21,324 nucleotides of DNA from a virus. A program made the position numbers and the translations under genes. The number at the start of each line of letters is the position of its first letter. The first letter of the stretch is position 1. Of this stretch, positions 7,359-15,800 are shown piece after piece. The DNA is taken from IMG/VR virus record IMGVR_UViG_3300048818_000046, positions 1-21,324 of that record, one strand, 5' to 3'. The notes below the pieces were generated by a model. The model worked only from the letters and a program-made list of their open reading frames with translations. It was not told where the DNA came from and ran no database searches.

Positions 7359-7373
7359 GCCTCTTTTTGAGGC
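7359..7373 (+). other. Short hairpin before the tail tube gene
   Basis: GCCTC (7359-7363) pairs with GAGGC (7369-7373) around a TTTTT loop, 13 bases before the tail tube ATG. The Shine-Dalgarno (GAAGGA, 7375-7380) lies directly after the stem. It may insulate or process the highly expressed tail tube message. Confidence 0.4.
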
Positions 7374-7386
7374 AGAAGGAATAACT

Positions 7387-7806
7387 ATGCCCGCTCCATT
7401 TGTAGGACTAGGTACTGTTGTAGAGTACGCTACCGTTCTAAGCCCCACCATTTTTGTCGCCATCACTGGCGCTGATTCTGCTGCTTTCTCTGGCGACAAA
7501 GTAAGCACCAGCAAAACGACTAACTTCGCTACCCCTAATGGAATTGATACTTACATAGCGGGTACTATAGAACCCGGCACCCTTGATATAAAAGCATTCT
7601 ACGAACCGGGAGATGCTTCTCAGGTTGGTCTCGAAGCAATTAGGGTAGCTGGCGCAGCTGTGCCTTTTAAGGTTGTATACCCACTGTCCCTTGGTTCAGC
7701 GTCGTTTAGTGGCATTGTTGAGTCTATGACCAAATCATACCCTCTCGACAAGCCCGCAGTTATTGATATCAAAGTCAAGATCAGCGGACCCGTCACCATC
7801 GTGTAA
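7387..7806 (+). CDS. Major tail (tube) protein
   Basis: 139 residues. The position, directly before the G/GT chaperone pair and tape measure, is that of the tail tube protein that polymerises around the tape measure. The sequence is a compact, Ala/Val/Thr-rich beta protein: VGLGTVVEYA, PTIFVAITGAD, then a TFNATPNGIDTYIAGTIEPGTLDIKAFYEPGD-like region, FKVVYPLSLGSASFSGIVESMTKSYPL and an ending in DIKVKISGPVTIV. The 'E.G.....f.......l.f.a.v......' order agrees with the short tail tube proteins of siphoviruses. Shine-Dalgarno AGAAGGA at 7374-7380. It is flanked on both sides by hairpin-rich gaps, unlike the other genes of the operon, which suggests its own mRNA segment and higher expression. Confidence 0.8.
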   Translation: MPAPFVGLGTVVEYATVLSPTIFVAITGADSAAFSGDKVSTSKTTNFATPNGIDTYIAGTIEPGTLDIKAFYEPGDASQVGLEAIRVAGAAVPFKVVYPLSLGSASFSGIVESMTKSYPLDKPAVIDIKVKISGPVTIV

Positions 7807-7814
7807 TACCCGTG

Positions 7815-7837
7815 CTGGGGTTGCCCTGCAGCCCCAG
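7815..7837 (+). other. GC-rich hairpin after the tail tube gene
   Basis: CTGGGG (7815-7820) pairs with CCCCAG (7832-7837), nine bases after the tail tube stop. The following bases (TATTCTTAC) are only weakly T-rich, so it is at most a partial terminator or a 3' stabiliser for the tail tube mRNA. Confidence 0.4.
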
Positions 7838-7903
7838 TATTCTTACTAACTACCGCAAGTGAATACCCGCACGTTACCACAGAGAATACAGCACACAGAC
7901 CCC

Positions 7904-7956
7904 GTCTCCCTTAGAGATAGCTCTGCGTGAGCTACGTCTAATGGAGACCATTTTTT
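7904..7956 (+). promoter_or_regulatory. Stem-loop that encloses the Shine-Dalgarno of the chaperone gene
   Basis: Outer stem GTCTCC (7904-7909) with GGAGAC (7943-7948) and inner stem TAGCTC (7918-7923) with GAGCTA (7929-7934). The Shine-Dalgarno GGAG is inside the outer stem, and ATTTTTT follows before the ATG at 7957. The structure could lower translation of the chaperones relative to tail tube protein, or act as a leaky intrinsic terminator. Confidence 0.5.
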
Positions 7957-8382
7957 ATGTCTAAACAAATTAGTGAAGTTCAATCTGCCTGCACGCCTGA
8001 GATTCGCCTAGTAGTGAATACGGAAGACGCTGCTGGCAACACCGTCGCAAAGACGTGGAGAATAGTACTGGATTATAGAGCACTCGCCATTATCGAGAAA
8101 GAAACAGGACGAGACCTCAAGCGCATAGAACAATGGAAAGACCTGAAGTCGGCGGAGTTCCCTATATTTGTTCATGCTGGTCTGCATCGCTATCACCCGG
8201 ATGTCACTCAGGCGGAAGTGGAGAACAACCTTAACCCTGCATCACAAATCCCCTTGTCAGATGCGTTCTTTGAAATGTGCTTCCCCGGTGTAGCTGAGGC
8301 TTGGAAGAAACATCAGGACGAAGCAAAAGCAATAGGTGCAACTGTCACCCCAAACGACCAGACGGTGACTCAGAGCGTGTAG
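7957..8382 (+). CDS. Tail assembly chaperone, short form (lambda gpG-like)
   Basis: 141 residues, the product made without frameshifting. The gene lies between tail tube and tape measure, the fixed place of the tail assembly chaperone in siphoviruses, and is followed by a second overlapping frame without its own good start. Visible features: an N-terminal beta region (EIRLVVNTEDAAGNTVAKTWRIVLDYRALAIIEKETGRDL), a helical middle (SAEFPIFVHAGLHRYHPDVTQAEVENNL), and a C-terminus reading PLSDAFFEMCFPGVAEAWKKHQDEAKA, similar to the GTA/HK97-type 'tail tube chaperone' pattern in which a membrane-less helix bundle binds tail tube protein. The last nine codons overlap the -1 frame that yields the long form. 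Confidence 0.82.
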   Translation: MSKQISEVQSACTPEIRLVVNTEDAAGNTVAKTWRIVLDYRALAIIEKETGRDLKRIEQWKDLKSAEFPIFVHAGLHRYHPDVTQAEVENNLNPASQIPLSDAFFEMCFPGVAEAWKKHQDEAKAIGATVTPNDQTVTQSV

Positions 8383-8810
8383 AGCCACCGATTGAAACGT
8401 GGCAAGACCTGTGGGCTGTCGCACGATACGACCTAAATCTTTCATGGTCAGAGTTTGAAGACCTAACCCCAAGCATGTTCAATGCGCTGTGTGCACGTAG
8501 AAACATACGATTCAAGTATGACAGATACGCAGCAGGCATGGTTGCTGCATCTGTATACAACACAAATCGTATTAGTGCCGATAGCCCCATGATCACCGCA
8601 TTTGATTTTATAAGGGAACCTGACCCTGACCGGGATGAACGACAAAAGATTAAAGCACTCATCCAGCAAGTAATTGGGCAACTCCCGAGCAACACACCTA
8701 AAGACAAGTTACGTGATATCCGTAATAGAACCATAGCCTCATTGAAGTCGCAAGGCAGAACCGACGCAGAAACTCTGTTTGATGCGGTTTGGCCCAGCAT
8801 GAAGGAATAA
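7957..8810 (+). CDS. Tail assembly chaperone, -1 frameshifted long form (lambda gpGT-like)
   Basis: A -1 shift at CCCAAAC (8349-8355) joins the first 133 codons of the short form to 151 codons of the overlapping frame, giving about 284 residues and ending at 8810. The T-like part (8355-8810) begins DGDSERVEPPIETWQDLW and continues with LNLSWSEFEDLTPSMFNALCARR, FKYDRYAAGMVAASVYNTNR and FDFIRE, the 'f..ltp.ef..l..r........r.g.iaaa.yN..r' pattern typical of the second chaperone domain. The downstream frame opens only at 8298, just after a TGA at 8295-8297, and has no Shine-Dalgarno/ATG pair, so frameshifting is the natural route. In lambda the long form recruits tail tube protein to the tape measure; the same role is inferred here. 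Confidence 0.85.
8349..8390 (+). promoter_or_regulatory. Programmed -1 ribosomal frameshift signal (slippery site plus hairpin)
   Basis: The heptamer C CCA AAC (8349-8355) is aligned with the codons of the short chaperone frame in the canonical X XXY YYZ form. Seven bases later a hairpin forms: CGGTG (8363-8367) with CACCG (8386-8390), extended inward by CTC/GAG across one mismatch. The zero-frame stop TAG (8380-8382) lies inside the hairpin. Confidence 0.85.
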
Positions 8811-8812
8811 TT

Positions 8813-10765
8813 ATGCCCGTTGTAGGCACACTTACTGTTGATCTAGTCGCAAACACTGCGACCTTTACCGCCGATCTAGGCAAGGCTGGCAACAGTCTCG
8901 ATGGTTTCGGTAAGGCCGCAAAAGACGCGGGCGACAAAGTCGATTACTCGATGATGGAAGCCCGCCATGGCGTGATGATGCTGGGCGAAGAATTTGGCGT
9001 CCATCTGCCACGCGGTCTAACAACATTCATCGCATCCCTTGGCCCAGTAGGCGAAGCAATGGCAGCTGCGTTCCCTTTCCTTGCTGTTGCATTAGGAGCG
9101 AAGTTACTCATTGACCACATCATCAAGTTGCATGAAGAGGCCGACAAACTCACCGAATCCCAAGCAGCATTTGGTCAGACGGTGCAGGGCGTATTCAATG
9201 ACCTAGATGATAAGTTGCTGCGGGCTGGCATCAAGATGGATGAACTGGCTGGGAATCATATCGCAGCCCTTCGCAAAGAATTGATGCTGATAGACCATGC
9301 CAGCATGGATGAACTATCGAAGACGCTAGATAAACTTGCTAAGTCAGCAGATGCATCGTTCGCACAGATGAAAGCTAGCTGGTACATGATTGGTGAAGGG
9401 TCTGCAGGTGCATCCCATGCACTGGGCGAATTCAAACGGAAATATGACGAGCTTCTGTCACATGGAAAAGAGAAGGAAGCGTCTGACTTACTGAAAGGTA
9501 CGCTCGACCAAGCCAATGCATTTTTACAGACTAAGAAGGGTCTGGCTGACACTCTAGGCGGTCATCTAGGTACGGATAAGGAACTTTCCTCGCAGCAAGA
9601 ATTGGTTGATGCTCTTAATGCTCAAGTCACTGCGGCTTCAAAGATTGCTGCGTTAAAGAAAGCTGATGAAGGCATCGCGAAGACCGAGGAAGCCGGAAAA
9701 GAAGCGTCTGATCAGAACGCAATATATAACGAACAACAACGCGGGCTGAGTAAGCGTCTCAACGCTGAGTTCAACTATACAAAGAAGAAGTTTGAACTGG
9801 CCCAGCAAGACGCTAAGAAAGCCCAGCATCTTGCTGAACAAATCGACGAAGAACAATTTGCTGCGACCCGTGCGGTCTCTGAAGAAATAGTGAAGGCCAA
9901 AGAGGAAGCAGGAAAAGAAGAACTTAGTCACACCCTGACAACCGCGAAAGAACAGAATGCGGCTGAGGATGAAGCTGCTCGTCACAAACTTGCGATGCAT
10001 GGGGCGACCTTAGCAGAAACCCTAGCTGCGGATCAGGCTGCACTTACCAAAGATTATGACATTCAGAAAGCTGCTTACGATAAAGACATCTCCCTGCTTA
10101 ACCCGACTACAGAAGTGGCGAGGATTCAGGCTCTAAACAACAGGAAGCTGGAAGCTGAGCAGAAGTACCTGAATGACAAAAAGAAGCTAGATGACAAAGC
10201 TGCAGAGGATTATCAGAAGGCACTGGACAAGGTGCAGAGCGCAGTTGCTAAGACTGCTGCTAAGTCGATCATGGAAAATAAGAACATGGGCCAGGCATTC
10301 GCGCAACTAGGCCAGCAGATGGCGGAAGTTGCGATGGAAAACCTCATGAAGTCAATCATGATCCGCAACATTGAAAAAGAACATGATGCCGCAGATGCTG
10401 CTAGGGGCGCTTACACAGGCGTCATGAAGATGAACCTACCGCCTTATATTGGCTTTCCTCTCGCTATCGCTAGTGGAGCAGAGGCATTTGCTGGTGTCAT
10501 GGCTTTTGCCAAAGGTGGTGAAGTACCGGGAGTTGGATCAGGGGATTCTGTTCCTGCCATGCTAACCCCCGGCGAGACTGTCGTTACCAAGTCTCTAACT
10601 GCACAAGTCAAGAATAATACGGGTAGTGGAGGGCATACATTTCTCTTCCAACCTGCAATTCATGCGATAGACGCTGAGGGTGTAGACAGGATGTTAACCA
10701 AACATGCTGCGACCTTCCACAAACACGTACTGGTAAATCTTCGCAAGATGAACAAGAAGGGTTAA
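8813..10765 (+). CDS. Tail tape measure protein
   Basis: 650 residues; ATG 8813 has GAAGGA (8801-8806) upstream and is better than the in-frame TTG at 8789. It has the tape measure composition: an N-terminal domain with GTLTVDLVANTATFTADLGKAG (5-26), a hydrophobic segment around 70-103 (FIASLGPVGEAMAAAFPFL, GAKLLIDHII), a long Ala/Lys/Glu-rich coiled-coil region (about 105-520), a second hydrophobic part (about 540-565) and a C-terminal FAKGGEVPGVGSGDSVPAML-TPGE block (about 563-585) typical of such proteins. The protein sets tail length; at the usual ~0.15 nm per residue the tail would be roughly 95-100 nm, a figure that is inference. No peptidase or lysozyme domain is visible. Confidence 0.92.
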   Translation: MPVVGTLTVDLVANTATFTADLGKAGNSLDGFGKAAKDAGDKVDYSMMEARHGVMMLGEEFGVHLPRGLTTFIASLGPVGEAMAAAFPFLAVALGAKLLIDHIIKLHEEADKLTESQAAFGQTVQGVFNDLDDKLLRAGIKMDELAGNHIAALRKELMLIDHASMDELSKTLDKLAKSADASFAQMKASWYMIGEGSAGASHALGEFKRKYDELLSHGKEKEASDLLKGTLDQANAFLQTKKGLADTLGGHLGTDKELSSQQELVDALNAQVTAASKIAALKKADEGIAKTEEAGKEASDQNAIYNEQQRGLSKRLNAEFNYTKKKFELAQQDAKKAQHLAEQIDEEQFAATRAVSEEIVKAKEEAGKEELSHTLTTAKEQNAAEDEAARHKLAMHGATLAETLAADQAALTKDYDIQKAAYDKDISLLNPTTEVARIQALNNRKLEAEQKYLNDKKKLDDKAAEDYQKALDKVQSAVAKTAAKSIMENKNMGQAFAQLGQQMAEVAMENLMKSIMIRNIEKEHDAADAARGAYTGVMKMNLPPYIGFPLAIASGAEAFAGVMAFAKGGEVPGVGSGDSVPAMLTPGETVVTKSLTAQVKNNTGSGGHTFLFQPAIHAIDAEGVDRMLTKHAATFHKHVLVNLRKMNKKG

Positions 10766-10768
10766 TCA

Positions 10769-11440
10769 ATGTCTTACCCCATAATGCCAACACTCCCTAT
10801 CTCGATGGGTAAAGGTTTAAAGAAGTCACCAGCATTCAACAACGCTGTGCAGCGTGTCGCTGCTGATAGGGGCAACGCGGCTATCAGTTTTAAACCTTAT
10901 CCAACCTGGAATTTTGAATTCGACATGGACCGCATCACAGGAAACGAAGCCGCTGCATCGTCAGTGCTCGCCCAGTTCATGGGCACCCTGATGGTGTGCA
11001 ACGGTTCTGCACAACTTTTCCTTTTCACCGACACGCAAGATAACGCTTTAGTTTATGCAAACAGCGGAATGCTGGATGTCACACCCGCGTCTGCTACCCC
11101 GATGGGCACCACTGGAAACGGTGTTAGTACGAAGTTTCAATTGGCTCGCTCTATTGGCGGTATCGCTTGGGATGTCATACAGAACACGAACGGTTCTCCA
11201 GCCATAAAGGTGAACGGAGTCACGAAGACGGCTGGCACTGACTACAGCATCAGCAGCACGGGCGTAGTCACGTTCGTCGCTGCTCCTGCGAACGGCTTCT
11301 CTCTGACATGGCAGGGCAGCTTTTATTTCCTCTGTCGTTTCTCTGACAACACAGTTGACTCTACCCGAGTATTTACCACTAACTCAGGTACCGACCAATG
11401 GGACGTGTCGAGCATAACCTTTTCCTCGGAGTTTGTTTAA
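10769..11440 (+). CDS. Distal tail protein, DUF2460 (GTA gp12-like)
   Basis: 223 residues. DUF2460 proteins form the distal ring of GTA-like and related siphovirus tails just beneath the tape measure. Recognisable blocks: an N-terminal PTLPISMGKGLKKSPAFNN with a following SFKPYPTWNFEFDMDRITG (strand-rich arm), a central STGTKFQLARSIGG-type segment (the family motif 'GDG..T.FqL.R.yg'), VKVNGV-(T/K)-type strand with TGTDYSISSTGVVTFVAAPANGFSLTW, and FYFLCRFSDNT near the C-terminus (the 'F..PVRFdtD' position; here the V is replaced by C). Start ATG at 10769 is 3 bases after the tape measure stop. Next to the DUF2163 gene as expected. Alignment would be needed to see how far the N-terminus deviates. 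Confidence 0.82.
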   Translation: MSYPIMPTLPISMGKGLKKSPAFNNAVQRVAADRGNAAISFKPYPTWNFEFDMDRITGNEAAASSVLAQFMGTLMVCNGSAQLFLFTDTQDNALVYANSGMLDVTPASATPMGTTGNGVSTKFQLARSIGGIAWDVIQNTNGSPAIKVNGVTKTAGTDYSISSTGVVTFVAAPANGFSLTWQGSFYFLCRFSDNTVDSTRVFTTNSGTDQWDVSSITFSSEFV

Positions 11441-11441
11441 T

Positions 11442-12383
11442 ATGAAGCGCTTAATGTCTAGCACTCTGATTACATGGTTGCAAGCCAATCCAAATGCACT
11501 AAAGGCGGACCTGTTTGTGATGACGTTGCCTACAGGTACCACCTTCTACGTCACCGAGGGCCAGTGGGATTTAACGATCCCCTCGGGCACCCCCGGCTGG
11601 TCTGGTGCTACTACCACGTTCCTAGCAACAACTTATGGTCGATGGAACCGGGGCAGCATCACGAGCGAAGCAAGCGCGGGCTGTAAAGCAAACACGATGG
11701 CACTTACCTGTGTTCCACAACCCTCAACAGTCTATCCGGGTATGGCTATTGGTTTACTCAATGCGGCACTGAATGGTTTATTTGATGCGTCAGCGATCAC
11801 CGTCTATACGGCGTACATGCCTCTGGGTTCTTATGGCACGATTCCGGCAGGTGGTATTGAAACTAAATTCACGGGCACGATTACAAAGGTGCCAAATGTG
11901 AACCGACTAAAAGTAGACTTCGAGTGCGCTGATCCATTCTACTTGTTAAACACAAATGTACCTACGCGACTATTCCAGTCTAACTGTCCTTTGGGTTTCT
12001 GTGATTCTAACTGTACGCTGGTCGCAGCAACTTATACACAGGCATTCACCGCTAAGTCTGGAAGCACCCAATACCTTCTTACACCCGTCTCTGCATTCAC
12101 GCAGGCCGCTGGGTGGTCAACACAGGGAGTAGTCAAGTGCACGGCTGGCGCTAATGCGGGTTTGAGTCAATCGGTAAAACTACACGACTCGTCCGGAAAC
12201 CTTCAACTGATGAATCCATTCCTACTCCCCGTAACTGCGGGTGACACTTTCAGCGTTATTGCAGGGTGTGATAAGACAGTGACTTCCTGTAAGTCGCGAA
12301 AGACCGCAGCAGGTGCGTCGGTCGATAACTCATCTCACTTCATGGGCTATCCGTTTATCCCACCGCCAACCTCCGCGCTGTAG
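11442..12383 (+). CDS. Tail hub protein, DUF2163 / phage BR0599 family (GTA gp13-like)
   Basis: 313 residues; ATG 11442 immediately follows the previous stop (TAATATG). The C-terminal half (about 180-313) has the BR0599-type signature: FQSNCPLGFCDSNCTL (Cys182, 187, 191), then GCDKTVTSC (Cys276, 283), then GYPFIPPP at the end, where the family has 'C.kF.N..nF.G.P.iP'. The clustered cysteines are the feature that in the related RcGTA hub and lambda gpL holds an iron-sulfur cluster; presence of the cluster here is inference. N-terminal domain (about 1-170) follows the DUF2163 layout, with LITWLQANPNALKADLFVMTLPTG. The protein should sit between the DUF2460 ring and the J/megatron protein, next to the NlpC/P60 gene. 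Confidence 0.84.
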   Translation: MKRLMSSTLITWLQANPNALKADLFVMTLPTGTTFYVTEGQWDLTIPSGTPGWSGATTTFLATTYGRWNRGSITSEASAGCKANTMALTCVPQPSTVYPGMAIGLLNAALNGLFDASAITVYTAYMPLGSYGTIPAGGIETKFTGTITKVPNVNRLKVDFECADPFYLLNTNVPTRLFQSNCPLGFCDSNCTLVAATYTQAFTAKSGSTQYLLTPVSAFTQAAGWSTQGVVKCTAGANAGLSQSVKLHDSSGNLQLMNPFLLPVTAGDTFSVIAGCDKTVTSCKSRKTAAGASVDNSSHFMGYPFIPPPTSAL

Positions 12384-12393
12384 AAGGGAAATA

Positions 12394-12855
12394 ATGCTCT
12401 ATATAAAAGACCGGGAGAACCTTGTTCGCATAGCGTGGACATGGGTCAACACCCCTTATAGGGGATGGTCACGTATGAAGCGATATGGCTGTGATTGTAT
12501 CGGCCTAATTGCTGGCATTTACATTGAAGCAGGGCACATCACTGAACAGGAAGCTGACGCGTCCATACCAAGAGATTACTCGCTTCAAATTGGACAACAC
12601 CAACCTGACACAGAATACATCGACGGTATTATGACGTTCATGCAGGAGATTCAACAGCATGAAGTTAGACCGGGAGATGTAGTTATGTTCAAACTTGCAA
12701 CAGGTCACGCCTTTGCACACTCAGCAATTGTAATTAAGTGGCCTTTGATGATCCATGCAGTCGCTCATGGTGGAGTAAAAGCAGCTGATGCTTTTAAACA
12801 TCCCCTGCTCATAGGCGCAGCACGTCGGTATTTCACGTTGAAGGGAAAACATTAA
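12394..12855 (+). CDS. NlpC/P60-type cell-wall peptidase of the tail tip (GTA gp14-like)
   Basis: 153 residues; ATG 12394 is preferred (GAAGGGAA upstream) over the in-frame opening inside the previous gene. The catalytic pattern is intact: GCDCIGLIAG with Cys35 (Cys33 also near), FAHSAIVI with His109, and a third polar residue region at His121 (MIHAVAHGG). VRPGDVVMF (91-99) is the usual strand before the active-site His. Such enzymes cleave D-Glu/mDAP peptide bonds of peptidoglycan at the tail tip so that DNA can enter. In lambda gpK the same protein also has an N-terminal JAB domain; here the protein is the peptidase alone, and the JAMM-like domain is found instead on the portal gene. Stop TAA is directly followed by the ATG of the J-like gene. 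Confidence 0.88.
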   Translation: MLYIKDRENLVRIAWTWVNTPYRGWSRMKRYGCDCIGLIAGIYIEAGHITEQEADASIPRDYSLQIGQHQPDTEYIDGIMTFMQEIQQHEVRPGDVVMFKLATGHAFAHSAIVIKWPLMIHAVAHGGVKAADAFKHPLLIGAARRYFTLKGKH

Positions 12856-15800
12856 ATGGGTATCTTCACAGGTAATAAAGCATCGACCTCGCGTGTCAAT
12901 GATATTCGTGTCACAAGTTCATCGCAAGGCAAACCTGTACCTGTGGTCATGGGGCAAGGTCGCATTCACCAGAGCCTACTTTGGTTGGATGGTCTGGTCT
13001 CGTGGAAGTCCGACCAAGGTGGCAAGGGCGGCGGCAAAGGCTCTGCTGGGTATATATACGCGAGCGACGTCATAGCGGGGCTCTGTAATGGCCCTGTAAC
13101 ATCTATTGGAAATGTATGGGACGGCCAGACACAGCTTAGTGCTACATCCAAGAATGATTCAATAACTATTGCTGCGGTCTACGCTCCGTCGTATCCTGTT
13201 CAGTTGCTTGCGGACAATGGTGTGTCCCTAGTTACAACTTATAGCGCCACGTACAACGACTTTGGCGCACCCGCGTCAACCGTGTTGAGTGGTTCTGACG
13301 CAGCACCAATGGTGTTGAAGCCTTACGGCACGGTGCTCACGACTGGGCAATACTCCATCAACCCGGCATCTATAGGGACATTTGTTCTGTCTGCAGTCGC
13401 CAACGCTTCAGGCGGTAACACAGTTTATACGGGTACATTCACAGGCGGCACTTCGCCGTATGGCAGTGGTGCGTCCAATGCTTACATCGGATTTGCTTTT
13501 GTCATCACTGGCTTCACTAACCCTCTGAACAATGGCACGTTTGTTTGTGTCGCTTCATCTGCGGCAAATGTCACGTTGGCTAATGCTAACGGTGTTGCTC
13601 AATCCCACGCGGGCAGTGCAGTAGAAACGGGAAACACTTATCACTTCGCAGCAACCGACGTAGGTAAGTCAGCAGTAATTAATTATCAACTCAGCATTCA
13701 GGAAATAAACAACCAAGAGACTGACGTGATCCCATCTGGTCTTGGCATCACCGTTGGTGGAACATATAACCCTGTAGCTGATATGGGCGTCCTCTGGTAT
13801 AGCACTAGCGGAACGCCCGGACCAAACGACATGCAACCTCTTACGCATGTCACCGGAACCCCGAGTACAGGCCAATACAAATTCACTACACCCGGAAGTG
13901 GCAGCACGGGTGGCGCACAATATACCTTTGCGACAGCAGACATAGGTAAGGAAGTCCTGATTTCTTATAAGTATGAGAATCTAAGCGCAGCTACGGGAAA
14001 CTCACCGAACCTTCTGAAGTTTGAATTGTTCGGTGGTGGGCTCGGTCAAGCTGTATGGCCTTTCATTCTGTCTGGTGGTACATCACTAATTGGAACACAA
14101 GACGGTGGGCAGGCTCCTCGGGAAACAGCTTTTCCGGGTGCGGCTCTTGGTTACAGTAACACGGCGTATCTGGCCTATGGTCCTATGTCGTTAGGTAGCG
14201 CTGGTGAGATACCAGACATCACGGTAGAAGTAATTACCCCGGATTCGTTCGGCGGTGGCATCGTCGATTGCAATCCAATTCAGTGCATAACTCAGGTACT
14301 CACAAATACTGTGTGGGGACTAGGCGCGGGTGCAGTCCCATTCCCTGTGTCAGCACTTGACAACGGTGCTTCAGGGACTTGGGGTGGTGCAGTTGGGACA
14401 CCGGGCACCCGCTCGGTAGGTTCTACTGCGTGGAATTGGTTTTCCTCTAATAGTTTCTTTATATCCCCAGTGCTTGATTCACAGGACAGCGCAGCGAGTC
14501 ACATCGGTAAATGGCTAGAAGCTGGAGCATGTTCAGCCTTCATGTCCGAAGGTCTGCTTAAAATCGTGGCTTATGGTACGCAGAGCACAGCGGCCAATGG
14601 TTGCACTTGGGTAGCACCCTCATCGGCAGTTGTGGCTTTAGATGATTCTTGCTTCATTGCTAAAGATGGTGAAGACCCGGTCAAGATTTCTCGTGAACCA
14701 TATACGGATGGCTACAACGAAGTGCAGGTTACATGGAACAATAGAGCCTATCAGTATTCTGGTGAACTTACACAAGAGTTCGACCAAGCCTGTATCAATC
14801 GTTGGGGCCTGAGAATAGAAGACCCACAAAGTTGGAACTTCATCACAACACTGCCCGCTGCGATCTTCTCTGCGAACATGCGTGTAAAGCGGTCAGTGAA
14901 CATCCGCAATACCTACACATTCACGTTACCCTTCACTTACTCCTATCTGGAACCGATGGACCTTGTAACCATCAGCACCACTAGTCTGTGGGCAGCAGGT
15001 TTGAATAATGTGAATCTCGGACTGACTAACTTTCCGGTTCGCATCAAGACGATTGTTGACGACCCTATTACTGGGTTGGAAGTGACTTGCGAAGATTCAC
15101 TATTCTCTGTGGGCGTCCCTGTCATTTTTAACAAGGGCATATCAGCAGGAGATACGATTGTAAATGCATACGCGAACCCCGGAAATTCAGAAATCGTAAT
15201 GTTTGAAGCGACAAGCCGTTTGACTGGTTACATAGGAAATGAGATTTGGATAGGGGCTTGTGGAACTTCTAACGACTACGGAAGTACAAACGTCTGGGTC
15301 TCTCGTGACAACTCCGCTTATCTTCAGGTTGGAACTATAGACCAGCAGGCCCGTATGGGTGTACTGGACTCTACGTTCGCTTCAGGCTCTGATCCTGATA
15401 CGACTAACTCACTAATTGTTGACATGGTTGAGAACAGTGGTCAACTAGAAGCGGGCTCTACAACAGATGCTGACAATGGAACTACTCTATGCTTCGTAGA
15501 TGGGGAAATAATCTCATACTCTTCATGCGCTATTAGTGGTCAGAATCAGTACACGATGGGTCCGAGCGGAAGCCCTGCAACATCCTATATTCGTCGCGGT
15601 CAGATGAAAAGCACTATCGGTTCACACGCTGCAGGAAGTTTGTTCCTACGTCTTGATTCATCGGTGTTTAAATATACTTATGATCCAACGTGGGCAGGCC
15701 AAACGCTCTATTTTAAATTCCAAGCGGTTAACACGTTCGGAAACATGGCACAGGACATCAGCACGCTTACGCCTGTGACTTTTGTTGTACCGGGTGCTAA

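Noticed and set aside
7815-7837. Intrinsic terminator after the tail tube gene
   Set aside because: The stem is good, but the following bases lack a T-run, so full termination is unlikely.
8345-8800. A 151-codon minus-strand open frame
   Set aside because: Antisense to the T-like chaperone frame, which has family motifs and a frameshift signal; no evidence for coding on the other strand.
8301-8810. T-like frame as an independent gene starting at TTG 8301
   Set aside because: There is no ribosome site at that TTG, and the slippery heptamer with hairpin explains expression as a fusion.
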